DNA from: CBDCYS01 sp965226185 | Lineage (GTDB): Bacteria; Acidobacteriota; Terriglobia; Bryobacterales; UBA6623 | Length of the DNA stretch: 64,000 nucleotides | Direction of reading: 5' to 3' | Assembly: GCA_965226185.1 (NCBI GenBank) | Contig: CBDDCT010000004.1 | Location: forward strand, 434,001-498,000 | In this document: one piece after another, positions 51,090 to 59,369 of the stretch | Numbering within the stretch: position 1 is the first letter of the stretch | Layout of the letters: every line of letters starts with the position of its first letter | The notes under the pieces: model-generated | Seen by the model: the letters and a program-made list of their open reading frames with translations, nothing else | Told to the model about the DNA's origin: nothing | Database searches by the model: none | Made by a program: the position numbers and the translations under genes

Positions 51090-52890
51090 CCTGAATTATG
51101 CACAGATTCGGCGTAGCCATCGCCGATGGAGTTGTGGCGGTAGCGGCAGTCGTGTCAACTCAGTGATTTAGCAAGTCGTCTTTTCCTCTGTTTCCCTCCC
51201 TGTTTGAGCCGCCTGCCAATCCCGGCGGGCAAAAGCGGGCGGGCAAGCGGCGTGTTCCCAGTACGTTGCGGCGAGTGCATGAAATTTTATGCATGGAGCG
51301 CCCCTCAACTCAGCGCACCCTCCACCACCGGCGCGAAGCTCGATCCCGGTGGCCCCATCGCCCGCAGCCGCCGCATCAGCCGTTCAAACAGGCCCTTTTC
51401 CTCATAATGATCGCTGTAGCTGACACCCGTTCTGCCGGCGTGCCGCCAGATCTTGGCCGCCACGAACAGAAAGCGCAGCCGCGCCGTCGCCAGGGTGGTG
51501 TGCCGCAGTGTCTCCACGCTGGCTTGGGCTTCGCGGTTGAACAGCAGCAGCCAGCAGTTGAGGTTGTAGGCCAGCATGGCCAGCTGAAAGTGATTGCGGT
51601 TCATGTCAAAGCGGCGCGAGGGATGGGCCGCCAGCCCGGCGTCGTTGTTGGCCTCCTTGATGAGGTTCTCGGCTGCGGCGCGCTGATTGTAAAACCACAC
51701 CACCGCCGCGATCGGTTCGGCCAGGTTGGTGACAAACACGCGGTAGGTGTAAGCGCTGGTGGCAAACAGCTGGTATTGCTCGGCCGCGCCGGCCGCGGGT
51801 TCGTTTTCGTAACGCAGCGCCAGGAAACGACAGGCCCGCGCCCAGCCCTGCGGCTGGTAGAGGAATTCGCATTCCGCATCCGCATCGCTGTGGGGCGAGG
51901 GCTTCCAGGCCGCTTGCTGCAACTGCTCGACCAGCCGCCTGGTCTTGCGCGCCACGATGACGAACTGACAAGCCGCCTTTTCATAGGCCTCCACCGCCTC
52001 CCAGCAATAAAACCCGGAATCGGCCCGCGCCAGGATTTTCTTCACGCCGTGCGGCAAAGCCCGAAAGGCGCTCTCGAGGTGGGCGGCGATCTGCCGGCCC
52101 GTGGGCCGGTCGCCGTTGCGCAACCCGCCCATCAGGTATTCGCGCGTCTCGGCCAGGAAAGTCAGTATCGGCTGGTAGCTGCGCTTGCCCTTGTTCTTGG
52201 GGTTGTAACTCTTGCGCCCGCCCATCTGGCGGCCGTAGAGCGTGTGCACGGTGGTGTCGGTGTCCAGCGTCACCGTCTCCAATTTCACCTGGGCCGCGGC
52301 CCAGACTCGTTCCCGCAGCTGGCGCTGAATGGAAAGGATCTGCTTCGCCACGTTGAGGTGCAGCGAGGCCAGAAAGCGCCACAGCGTGGACTGCGGCGGC
52401 AGACGCGTCACTTGCAAGATGCCGGTCAAGATGGGGTCGCGGGCGATGAAGCGGAGTTGGTTCAGCCGCGCAAAGCCGACATAGAGGCCCAGCACGAGGG
52501 CCAGCACAAACTGGTAGAGGCTCATCACACGGGTGATTCGTTTGTTCGTGATGGTTTCTTCCAGCAGCGCCTGGAAGCCGAGTTTTTCGAGCAGGGTGGC
52601 GACGGGCAGCAAGCCGCCGTAGGGAGTCAGATTCTTGCCGCGGAAGTGATAAGGCGTGGCAGCCCCGATTTTATTGGGCCGCGGGGCCCTCGCGCCCCGG
52701 CCTTGTTTGACGGGCCTTCGGGAGCTATGCTGTTTTCGCTTGGTAACCATTTGGGTGACCTCCTTGGGGTTGACTGGCGAAGCTGAAATCTTTGCCAGCC
52801 TACCTTATTACCCCATGTTTTCGGGGGTCCCCCAAATGGCCCCTGGCGGCTCAGCCCTCCTCCGGTGCACCCCGCAGTGCATAATTCAGG
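51090..52890 (-). mobile_element. IS1380-family element, complete
   Basis: 1801 bp with ends CCTGAATTATGCAC and GTGCATAATTCAGG and a 5-bp target duplication TGGCA (51085-51089, 52891-52895). It is inserted in the kinase gene. Its transposase is intact, so it is the likely source of activity for the other two copies here. Confidence 0.92.
51305..52750 (-). CDS. IS1380 transposase
   Basis: 481 residues, MVTKRKQHSSRRPVKQGRGA... to 'APVVEGALS'. DDE residues in 'LDTDTTVHTLYGRQMGGRKS', 'ARADSGFYCWEAV' and 'AENLIKEANNDAG'. Length and order match full IS1380 transposases. It cuts and pastes the element. A ribosome site (AAGGAGGT) precedes the ATG. A long open frame on the opposite strand is an artefact of high GC. 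Confidence 0.93.
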   Translation of the reverse strand: MVTKRKQHSSRRPVKQGRGARAPRPNKIGAATPYHFRGKNLTPYGGLLPVATLLEKLGFQALLEETITNKRITRVMSLYQFVLALVLGLYVGFARLNQLRFIARDPILTGILQVTRLPPQSTLWRFLASLHLNVAKQILSIQRQLRERVWAAAQVKLETVTLDTDTTVHTLYGRQMGGRKSYNPKNKGKRSYQPILTFLAETREYLMGGLRNGDRPTGRQIAAHLESAFRALPHGVKKILARADSGFYCWEAVEAYEKAACQFVIVARKTRRLVEQLQQAAWKPSPHSDADAECEFLYQPQGWARACRFLALRYENEPAAGAAEQYQLFATSAYTYRVFVTNLAEPIAAVVWFYNQRAAAENLIKEANNDAGLAAHPSRRFDMNRNHFQLAMLAYNLNCWLLLFNREAQASVETLRHTTLATARLRFLFVAAKIWRHAGRTGVSYSDHYEEKGLFERLMRRLRAMGPPGSSFAPVVEGALS

Positions 52891-53925
52891 TGGCACAGGA
52901 GTTCGATGCGAACCGACTGGAGCCGGCAGGCCAGCCCTTCCCCATCACTGAGGGGATCGCCGCCAACACGGGGGGGGGGGCGTCCAAGCGATTTCTCGGT
53001 TTCACAAACGGGTGTGCTGGCCTACCGCGCCGGAGCGCGCTTACGGCAAAATCAACTTGCGTGGTTCGGCCGTGACGGCAAACGGCTCAACTCGGTTGGC
53101 GAGCCAGGCAGGCACGGCGCCGTCTCTCTTTCTCCTGACAAGGCCAAAGCTGCTATTTCGCGATTCGACTCGTCACGCGACATATGGATTCACGATTTGG
53201 TGCGCGACGTTGCATCTAGATTCACGTTCGACCCGGCGGGCGACTTGAGTCATACGTGGTCGCCTGACGGCCGACGTTTAGCCTTCAGCTCCAGCCGCGA
53301 CGGCGCTTACAACCTCTACTTGAAACCGACGAGCGGCGCGGGCGAGGCGGAGCTTTTGCTGCGGAATAACAACAATAAGGGACCGCGAGACTGGTCCCGC
53401 GATGGCCGCTTGATTCTCTTTACAGAGCAGAGTCCCGAAACAGGCTGGGACTTGTGGGTCCTGCCGCTGGAGGGGGACAAGAAACCGGTCCCCTATCTTC
53501 AAACAGAGTTTGCGGAAGTAATGGGGCAGTTCTCGCCGGATGGCCGATGGGTGGCCTACGCTTCCAATGAGTCCGGACGCAGTGAAATCTACGTCCAGCC
53601 TTATCCCGCGGACGGGGGCAAATGGCAGGTTTCGACCGATGGAGGGATCCAACCGCGCTGGCGAGAGGACGGCAAGGAGCTTTTCTATCTGACGGGGGAC
53701 GACAGAGTGATGATGGCGGAGATCGAGGCCGGCGAGACCTTCCGGGCAGGAGTGCCTCACATGCTGTTTCGCGCCCCTGGCGTCAATCCTCTGTTGCCGG
53801 AAAACTTTTTTCACTATGACGTGTCCAGGGACGGCCAGCGATTCCTGATCGATGTAGCCGCCGAGGAATCCGAGCAGTCACCGGTCACGATCGTGCTGAA
53901 TTGGCAAGCCGAGCTGGGGCGCTAG
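52891..53925 (+). pseudogene. Ser/Thr kinase-PD40 fusion, 3' part, with poly-G frameshift
   Basis: Continues the kinase after the IS ('AQEFDANRLEPAGQPFPITE'). At the G11 run (52970-52980) the frame shifts, and the propeller resumes one frame over ('PSDFSVSQTGVLAYRAG...') to 'LNWQAELGR' at 53925. PD40 blades: 'WSPDGRRLAFSSSRDGAYNLYL', 'DWSRDGRLILFTEQ', 'QFSPDGRWVAYASNESGRSEIY'. With 10 Gs the whole propeller would be in one frame. Confidence 0.8.
52970..52980 (+). repeat. Homopolymer of 11 G
   Basis: An uninterrupted G run inside the propeller coding region; the reading frames either side differ by one base. Confidence 0.85.
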
Positions 53926-54018
53926 GCCCGCCCCGGCGTGCGTGGGTTCCCGCCGCCCACCAGGCGGGCAGCGCTGGCGCGACAATGTCGCCACGCTCCC
54001 GCACACTCTCGGTCCTGC

Positions 54019-54247
54019 TGAACAACTACCGGCTGAAAGCCGGCAGGTTCGCGTGCGACTGAAAGTCGCCTGAAACATGGCCTGGCCGAAACAGAGCCGC
54101 GCCCGAAAGGGTGCGGTCAAGGGTCGTCCGTGCGTCGGGGCGGCCATTGGGATGTGGTCACTGTCAGACTGGACCGCACCCTTTCGGGCGCGGCTCTGTT
54201 CAGAACCCTCGCTTGAAGCTGACCGCCTGAAAGGCGGTGGGTTTAGC
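54019..54247 (+). repeat. Family D repeat, full copy with long hairpin
   Basis: Contains short stems (GGCTGAAAGCC, GCGACTGAAAGTCGC) and a perfect 27-base inverted repeat with arms 54094-54120 and 54173-54199 (inner sequence GCGCCCGAAAGGGTGCGG). Partial copies are at 9081-9146 and 34825-34922. It occupies the gap after the kinase gene; bases 53926-54018 show nothing. Confidence 0.75.
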
Positions 54248-54257
54248 CTTGGTTTAG

Positions 54258-54709
54258 CCTGCATTTCTCACGGCGCAACTTTTCGGGCATTCTGGAGGCG
54301 ATCCTGTTTCATCCAGCGATCAAACGGATTTTTTTCAATGTTCGCCCTTTGGTCTTTTTTGCTGTCATCGTCCTCGTATTCGCTAGCAAAAGAGTCTCAA
54401 CGGACTTGAGCGGTTTGGGTGCAAGTTGTTCATTTATAAGCGGTTAATTTTCACAATGAGAGGATTTGAGAGTGTATGAGAGGATATCGGGGTTTTTGCC
54501 GGGCGGGGGGGCCTGGATCGCCTGCCGGTCACCTCCACATGGAAAATGATTCATCGCTGGGTTTCCCTTTTTTAGGATAGCAAGCCGGTCTCGGGCGGCC
54601 TGGCGCTTTCTGGAGAAAACTGTTGAAAACAAAGGGAATACTTTTATCAAAAATCCGTGACCGAGTTTGTCAGCCCGGGTTTCTCAGCGCCTGGCGGGCG
54701 AGGCAGGCG
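54258..54709 (+). repeat. Family C long direct repeat, copy 2 (~452 bp)
   Basis: Near-identical to 11826-12278, same orientation. Here it is followed by unrelated sequence instead of a family A core, so the C unit moves or duplicates on its own. 54710-54862 holds no gene I can support. Confidence 0.75.
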
Positions 54710-54862
54710 GCCGGTCGATCTCAGTCCGGCGCCGGCTCCCTGCGCGGATGCCGGCACAACGCTGCCGGCGGAGTCTCCCCCCCGAAATTCCGCCCTGTGG
54801 AGCGCCTTGTCCCCGGCCCTCTCCGAATTAGCGGTTTGGCGCCCACTTTGGCGTTTGCCTAA

Positions 54863-54940
54863 TAGGACGTTGGGTTTGCCGTTGGCGGGGAAAGCCCCGA
54901 AGGTGGCGAAGAGCAGGAGGAAGATTAGATGTCGTTTCAT
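54863..54940 (-). pseudogene. 5' stub of a sulfatase gene
   Basis: ATG at 54940: 'MKRHLIFLLLFATFGAFPAN' signal peptide then 'GKPNVLL', the exact start pattern of arylsulfatases (KPNVLLIxxDDxG). Homology ends at about 54863, before the catalytic Cys/Ser motif. A dead remnant. Confidence 0.5.
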
Positions 54941-54969
54941 TGGTGGATTCTTCGACCCCGTACCTGGAC

Positions 54970-55263
54970 TCAGGCCGGGGCTGCGAGGTTCTCGCGCAAC
55001 ACCCGCGGGTACCGAGCCGCAACGCGCAGCAGAGCTATCGCAGGACCCTCGGGGCTGCGGCGACCCTGCTCCCAATTCCGCAGCGTATGAACGCTGATGC
55101 TGAGAGCTTCCGCAAACTCCTCTTGTGTCAGACCGGCGAACCGGCGCAGGGCCACGATGTCTTTCACTGGGTCAATCCGGCCGCGCATGATGCGTTCGCG
55201 CTGCTTCCGCGGAATGGCGCGCGCGAAGTCTTCTTCGGTCAGCTCGCGAATGTCATCAACCAT
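54970..55263 (-). CDS. BrnA-type XRE antitoxin
   Basis: 97 residues from MVDDIRELTEEDFARAIPRK (a TTG at 55275 is possible). The C-terminal XRE domain is clear ('RRFAGLTQEEFAEALSISVHTLRNWEQGRRSPEGPAIALLRVAA'). It overlaps the toxin gene by 8 bases and should neutralise it and repress the promoter at 55554-55583. Confidence 0.85.
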   Translation of the reverse strand: MVDDIRELTEEDFARAIPRKQRERIMRGRIDPVKDIVALRRFAGLTQEEFAEALSISVHTLRNWEQGRRSPEGPAIALLRVAARYPRVLRENLAAPA

Positions 55264-55555
55264 CGGCGCCTCCAAGATATCGTTGCAAAAGGCGGATTTC
55301 TTTCTTTGTAGCTTCCCTCGCGCTCACGATGCGAATGACGTCGTCCTGGCGCTCCGTGTAGATAACCACTACGACGCCGACGGGTATCGGACCGATTGCA
55401 ATGAAGCGATCTTCCTCGCCGGAATGTTCCTCATCGTATATCTCCAGATAGTCGTTGTCGCCGGCGAACAACTCCCTAGCTTCGTCGAATGAGAGCCCGT
55501 GCTTTTGCTGATTGGCTTGATCCTTGTGCGGATCCCATTCGAAGCGCACACTCAT
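55256..55555 (-). CDS. brnT: BrnT-family ribonuclease toxin
   Basis: 99 residues, intact: 'VRFEWDPHKDQANQQKHGLSFDEARELF', 'GEEDRFIAIGPIPVGVVVVIYTE', 'IRIVSAREATKKEIRLLQRY'. The ATG at 55555 lies inside the -10 box; a GTG six bases later (55549) would begin 'MRFEWD', the usual family start. Toxin-first order is normal for brnTA. Confidence 0.88.
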   Translation of the reverse strand: MSVRFEWDPHKDQANQQKHGLSFDEARELFAGDNDYLEIYDEEHSGEEDRFIAIGPIPVGVVVVIYTERQDDVIRIVSAREATKKEIRLLQRYLGGADG

Positions 55556-55583
55556 TATAAGTCATTGACTTAGTAAGTCAATG
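55554..55583 (-). promoter_or_regulatory. brnT promoter and operator
   Basis: Perfect inverted repeat CATTGACTT-AGT-AAGTCAATG (55563-55583) contains a -35 TTGACT on the minus strand; -10 TATAAT (55554-55559) follows after 16 bases. The start point would fall near the GTG at 55549. The remaining sequence to 55833 shows no gene. Confidence 0.65.
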
Positions 55584-55833
55584 GACGACAACTCCAAGCT
55601 CTGTGTCGCAAGACTGCTAGCAGCTTCACGGTGACCGTTCACGATACCGTAATTTCATCAATCACGTGACCGTGGACGTCGGTCAGTAAGCGCGGATTAG
55701 GGCAGGATGGGACTGCATCTCGCCGAAGACTCTCCTCAGCGTGATCCCTCACAGTATCAACCAATTGCTCCCTGAACCGCCTGTTCAACCGCCGTTTTTA
55801 GGTTCAACCGTCCGTCGATTCGTGGGCGTTGCC

Positions 55834-56712
55834 TCAGCGATCCATCGACAGGCAAGAGCCGACTCCGACCGTGAAACTCGACGTGAGGACCCACTCTCCC
55901 TGTTCCCTGCTTTGCACCTCGTACAGGCCGTCCTTGGCGTTCTCTTCAATCCGCCAGTCCATCGGGTCATCCGCTAAGGAACGGTTGGTGAGCTTCGGCT
56001 TTTGGCTGGCGATTTGGCGGATGTTCCAGGAGCGGCCCCCGTTGAGGGTTTCGTACAACTCAAACGGATCTCCTTGCGAGACAAGTAAATCCACGATGAG
56101 CAGGCCGTGGTCCCGCGTGTCGAAGAAAAACTCGAGAACGGCGCCGGTAGCGTCCTCGTCCTCGTTGATAGCGTAACGCTCCCAGTTCGAGCCGCCGTCA
56201 ACGGTCAGCAGCACTAGGGGTGTCGTGGAACGGTCGTAGTCCCCTTCTTGGCCACCGATCCAGCCATGGGTCGAGTCGGCAAACTGAATCAGCTCAAAAC
56301 CCGCGCCTGAGTACCGCTGAATCGGCTCGCGCCAGCTCCGCCCGCCATCCCCACTCGCCAGCAGGATCGTGGAAATCGTAGCGGCGGACGTGTGAATGTT
56401 GCCAATCAAGAAGACCTTATCTCCCGCGTTCTCGACTCCGGTCAGTTCGAGAAAAAGACGACACGGAGTCACATCCGAGCAGACGATCCCGGCGCGCGAG
56501 AAATGATCGTAGGCGCAGTCGAGAGGTACGACTAAAGGAGATCCCTCGTAGGCAATCGCCGGGGGCTGCGGCGGCTGTTCCTCCTGGGGCTCGTCTTGCC
56601 CGGCTGCCTGCGTAATGATGGCGGCCAGCGCCAGAGCGACAAAGAGCCGCCAGCAGGCGCTCCGCGGCAAGCGCCGCTGAAAGATGGGGTTAGCGGTCAA
56701 ACTGCCGGTCAT
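55834..56712 (-). CDS. Secreted Ycf48/BNR-like beta-propeller protein
   Basis: About 292 residues from MTGSLTANPIFQRRLPRSAC with a signal sequence ('WRLFVALALAAIITQAAGQ'). Sialidase/BNR-type blades: 'LLASGDGGRSWREPIQRYS', 'LLTVDGGSNWERYAI', 'LYETLNGGRSWNIRQI', as in the photosystem assembly factor Ycf48 and its many non-photosynthetic relatives. Likely a periplasmic scaffold; role unknown. It is divergent from cdaA. Confidence 0.7.
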   Translation of the reverse strand: MTGSLTANPIFQRRLPRSACWRLFVALALAAIITQAAGQDEPQEEQPPQPPAIAYEGSPLVVPLDCAYDHFSRAGIVCSDVTPCRLFLELTGVENAGDKVFLIGNIHTSAATISTILLASGDGGRSWREPIQRYSGAGFELIQFADSTHGWIGGQEGDYDRSTTPLVLLTVDGGSNWERYAINEDEDATGAVLEFFFDTRDHGLLIVDLLVSQGDPFELYETLNGGRSWNIRQIASQKPKLTNRSLADDPMDWRIEENAKDGLYEVQSREQGEWVLTSSFTVGVGSCLSMDR

Positions 56713-56860
56713 TCTAACAGACCGTCGCACCCCGGCCACGTCCGTCGTGGCGCCCTTCGGATATCCTTCCACGGCCTTCGGCGGCCTCCGAGCGTCGTGG
56801 TTTCCCGTGAATGCGGGCGAATAGAAGTAAGTTACACTGAGATTGAATTCGTTCAAGAAC

Positions 56861-57748
56861 ATGGACCTTGCGGCACTGGATCATCTTTGGCAGCGCCCAC
56901 TCCCGCTGGCGCTGAGGGCCCTCATTGAGATTCCGCTGCTGACCTATCTCGGCTACCGAGTCATCCTGGTCATTCGAGGGACACGAGCCGCCCCGGTTGC
57001 GTTGGGTGTCGTGCTGCTGGGGCTGGTGTATCTCGTCTCCGGCCTGCTGGGCCTGGAAACCATCCAGTGGGCGCTGGGCGTTATCGCCCCCTACGGAATC
57101 GTCGTCATTATCGTGATTTTCCAGCCAGAAATCCGTACGGTATTGCGCCAAATTGCACTGCATTTGGTTTCGTCCAGGCGCCTGAGAGGGGTCCGCAAGG
57201 ACGAATACGAAGACATCATCTTTGCCGTGCGCCAGCTTTCGCTGACGCGGACTGGAGCCTTGATCGTGCTGGAGCGCGACACCGGGCTGCGAACGTTCAT
57301 TCAGAGCGGGGTAGCGCTCGACGCCAGATTGTCTTCGGACCTGTTGTTGAGCATTTTTCAGCGACAATCTCCGCTCCACGACGGAGCGGTCATTATCCAG
57401 CGGCGCCGCATCGCGGCCGCTGCGTGTTTTTTGCCGCTGACGACGAATCCGGGCTTGATCAGCTCGCTGGGAACCCGTCACCGGGCGGCGATCGGCGTTA
57501 CCGAAGAAAGTGACTGCGTAACAATCGTTGTCTCGGAGACAGGCCGTGTTTCTGCCGCAACGGGCGGAAGCATTGAGCTGGACGCGTCGCTGGACCGGCT
57601 GCGGGAGCTGTTGTTCGAATACTTCGGCCCGGTCGTGTCGCGCCCCTCCCAACAGGAGGAGCCACGGCGATCCGAGGGGCAAGCCGAGGCCGCCGCCGCG
57701 CCGCTTGCTGAGGGAGTTCACGCTCCGGGCGGCCCTGAGACGAGGTAA
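56861..57748 (+). CDS. cdaA: Diadenylate cyclase
   Basis: About 295 residues from ATG 56861. Three N-terminal TM helices (about 20-100), then a DisA_N domain with catalytic 'HDGA' (from about residue 173) and 'TRHRAA' (about 205-210). It makes the essential second messenger c-di-AMP from two ATP at the membrane. cdaR follows after 13 bases, then an unknown gene and glmM: the conserved cdaA-cdaR-glmM order, in which CdaR and GlmM modulate the cyclase. The C-terminus is Ala/Glu-rich. Confidence 0.93.
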   Translation: MDLAALDHLWQRPLPLALRALIEIPLLTYLGYRVILVIRGTRAAPVALGVVLLGLVYLVSGLLGLETIQWALGVIAPYGIVVIIVIFQPEIRTVLRQIALHLVSSRRLRGVRKDEYEDIIFAVRQLSLTRTGALIVLERDTGLRTFIQSGVALDARLSSDLLLSIFQRQSPLHDGAVIIQRRRIAAAACFLPLTTNPGLISSLGTRHRAAIGVTEESDCVTIVVSETGRVSAATGGSIELDASLDRLRELLFEYFGPVVSRPSQQEEPRRSEGQAEAAAAPLAEGVHAPGGPETR

Positions 57749-57761
57749 AGACAAATCGCCC

Positions 57762-58412
57762 ATGGCGTCCTTCAAAGAAGTATTCCGAGCAAACCTTGGC
57801 GCGAAGACGCTGGCCTTCGTGATCGCGACAATCGCGTGGATGTCCGTTTCACTAGAGCCGCGGGTGGAAGCAGCCGTCGAGGCCGGTGTCCGCTACACGA
57901 ACGTTTCGCCCGGCCTGGAGTTGAATCCGGACCAGGCGGATCGGGTCACTCTGATCGTTGGCGGCCCGCGAAGCCGCATGAGGCAGTTGCCCCAGGCCGG
58001 GCTCGCCGTGGAAGTGGATTTGTCGCAATTGAATGAGCCTGGCCAGCGAACATTCGAGGTTGCCGACTCCCGCCTCAACCTGCCCGAAGGCGTGCGGTTG
58101 ATTCGGGCTGTACCTTCACAACTGCGGCTGTCTCTCGAGGCGCGCGCGGAGCGGGAAGTAACTGTCCACGCAAACTTGACGGGAAGTCCGCCGGGAGGCC
58201 GCGTATTGGCTGGAGCTACAGTGACGCCGGCGACACTGAGAATTGCCGGTCCCGCGACAAGGGTCTCCTTAGTGGAGGGCGTCACCACGGATCCGATCGA
58301 TTTGAGCCAGGTTTCCGAATCTCGAAGTTTCGAAACCACGGCTCAACTGCCTGATCCCTATCTGCGGTTTCTGAATGGCCCAACCGTCACGGTGCGGGTG
58401 GTAATCCAGTAA
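57762..58412 (+). CDS. cdaR: CdaA regulatory protein (YbbR domains)
   Basis: About 216 residues from MASFKEVFRANLGAKTLAFV. One N-terminal TM helix (about 14-32), then two to three YbbR repeats ('GGPRSRMRQLPQ...VDLSQLNEPGQRTFEV', 'REVTVHANLTGSPPGGRVL...PATLRIAGPATRV'). An extracytoplasmic modulator of the cyclase. The open frame extends upstream into cdaA but the ATG fits best. Confidence 0.88.
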   Translation: MASFKEVFRANLGAKTLAFVIATIAWMSVSLEPRVEAAVEAGVRYTNVSPGLELNPDQADRVTLIVGGPRSRMRQLPQAGLAVEVDLSQLNEPGQRTFEVADSRLNLPEGVRLIRAVPSQLRLSLEARAEREVTVHANLTGSPPGGRVLAGATVTPATLRIAGPATRVSLVEGVTTDPIDLSQVSESRSFETTAQLPDPYLRFLNGPTVTVRVVIQ

Positions 58413-58492
58413 GCTCTCGTCATGAGTCAAGACCCCGGCGTTAGAATCTTAATAGAAGTGACCCACGCTTTGGAAGGGGCAAGGAGAGCCAT

Positions 58493-59149
58493 ATGAAGAT
58501 CGTCGTCATCGTTCTACTGGTTATGATGGTTGCCTGCAGCGCAGGCTTATATTACTGCGGCAAAAAGGTGGTGGACACCGCCGGGGAGATCTCCGATCAG
58601 GTGACCGAAGAGGGAGTCGACATCTCCAACCCGCTCGGGGCGCTGAGCGCCCTATCTGGCTTGGCCGAGGACGTTCAGGAGATGCAGGAGGAATTGGAAG
58701 CGATGGAACCGGTCGATCCGCTCCCGTTCCAAACTCTCATCGATGAAGGGCTTCCTGAGGCACCGAGCGGATGGACTGCACAGAAGCCCCGGGGATCGTC
58801 GAACTCCATGGGCAACTTCAAGATCACCCAAGCCAGTCGCCGTTACGAAAACCAAGCGGAGGGCAAGACCATCGACGTGAGCATCAGCGACTGGGCGTTC
58901 AACCGGGCCGTCTATGCGCCGTTTTTGCTGGCGGCCAACTTCAGCCAGGAAACCACCGAAGGCTATAACAAGGGGATCAAACTCGGCGATGACCCGGGCC
59001 GCGAGGAGTTCCAATACGAGCGGAAACGCGGCGAGAGAACGGTGCTGTACGGCAAGCGCTACAACATCGTCGTGAAGGGTACGGGCATTCAGCCGGAGGA
59101 CCTTGGAGAATGGTACGGCTTGGTCCGCAAGCAGAACCTGCCACGGTAG
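58493..59149 (+). CDS. Membrane-anchored protein of unknown function
   Basis: 218 residues. An N-terminal hydrophobic segment 'VVIVLLVMMVACSAGLYYCG' is either a TM anchor or a lipoprotein signal (VAC). A helical stretch (about 60-75, 'DVQEMQEELEAMEP') precedes a C-terminal alpha/beta domain ending 'GKRYNIVVKGTGIQPEDLGE'. I do not recognise the family. It sits between cdaR and glmM with a good ribosome site (AAGGAGAGCC), so it may take part in c-di-AMP or envelope control, or simply be an insertion. Confidence 0.6.
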   Translation: MKIVVIVLLVMMVACSAGLYYCGKKVVDTAGEISDQVTEEGVDISNPLGALSALSGLAEDVQEMQEELEAMEPVDPLPFQTLIDEGLPEAPSGWTAQKPRGSSNSMGNFKITQASRRYENQAEGKTIDVSISDWAFNRAVYAPFLLAANFSQETTEGYNKGIKLGDDPGREEFQYERKRGERTVLYGKRYNIVVKGTGIQPEDLGEWYGLVRKQNLPR

Positions 59150-59170
59150 GACTGCCGGGCTGGCTCATGC

Positions 59171-59333
59171 TGTCCAAATTAAACAGCTCTCCGCAGGCCC
59201 CCTTCGGTGAGGCTCCGACTGCCGCGGAAAGCGTGTTTCAGGGGCTTTTGGCGCCCAACACCAGGGCCCGCTCCACGGTGACTCCGCCTGCATGATGTGT
59301 CCAAATTACAGTAGCGAGAATCTAATTTGGACA
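59171..59333 (+). repeat. TGTCCAAATTA repeats
   Basis: TGTCCAAATTA occurs at 59171-59181 and 59298-59308, and inverted at 59323-59333; the last two form an 11-bp stem with a 14-base loop just before glmM. The 127-base interval has no gene and looks like an IS-derived remnant. Confidence 0.55.
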
Positions 59334-59369
59334 AGAGTGAATCGGCAATGAGTCCCTCTCACAATCTTC

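Noticed and set aside
51266..52786. A 506-codon open frame on the plus strand across the IS1380 transposase (also at 14305-15615, minus)
   Set aside because: It is the complement of a high-GC gene and repeats identically wherever the IS occurs; its product (Arg/Gly/Gln-rich, 'GQHGQLKVIAVHVKAARGMG') resembles no fold, while the opposite strand has a full DDE transposase.
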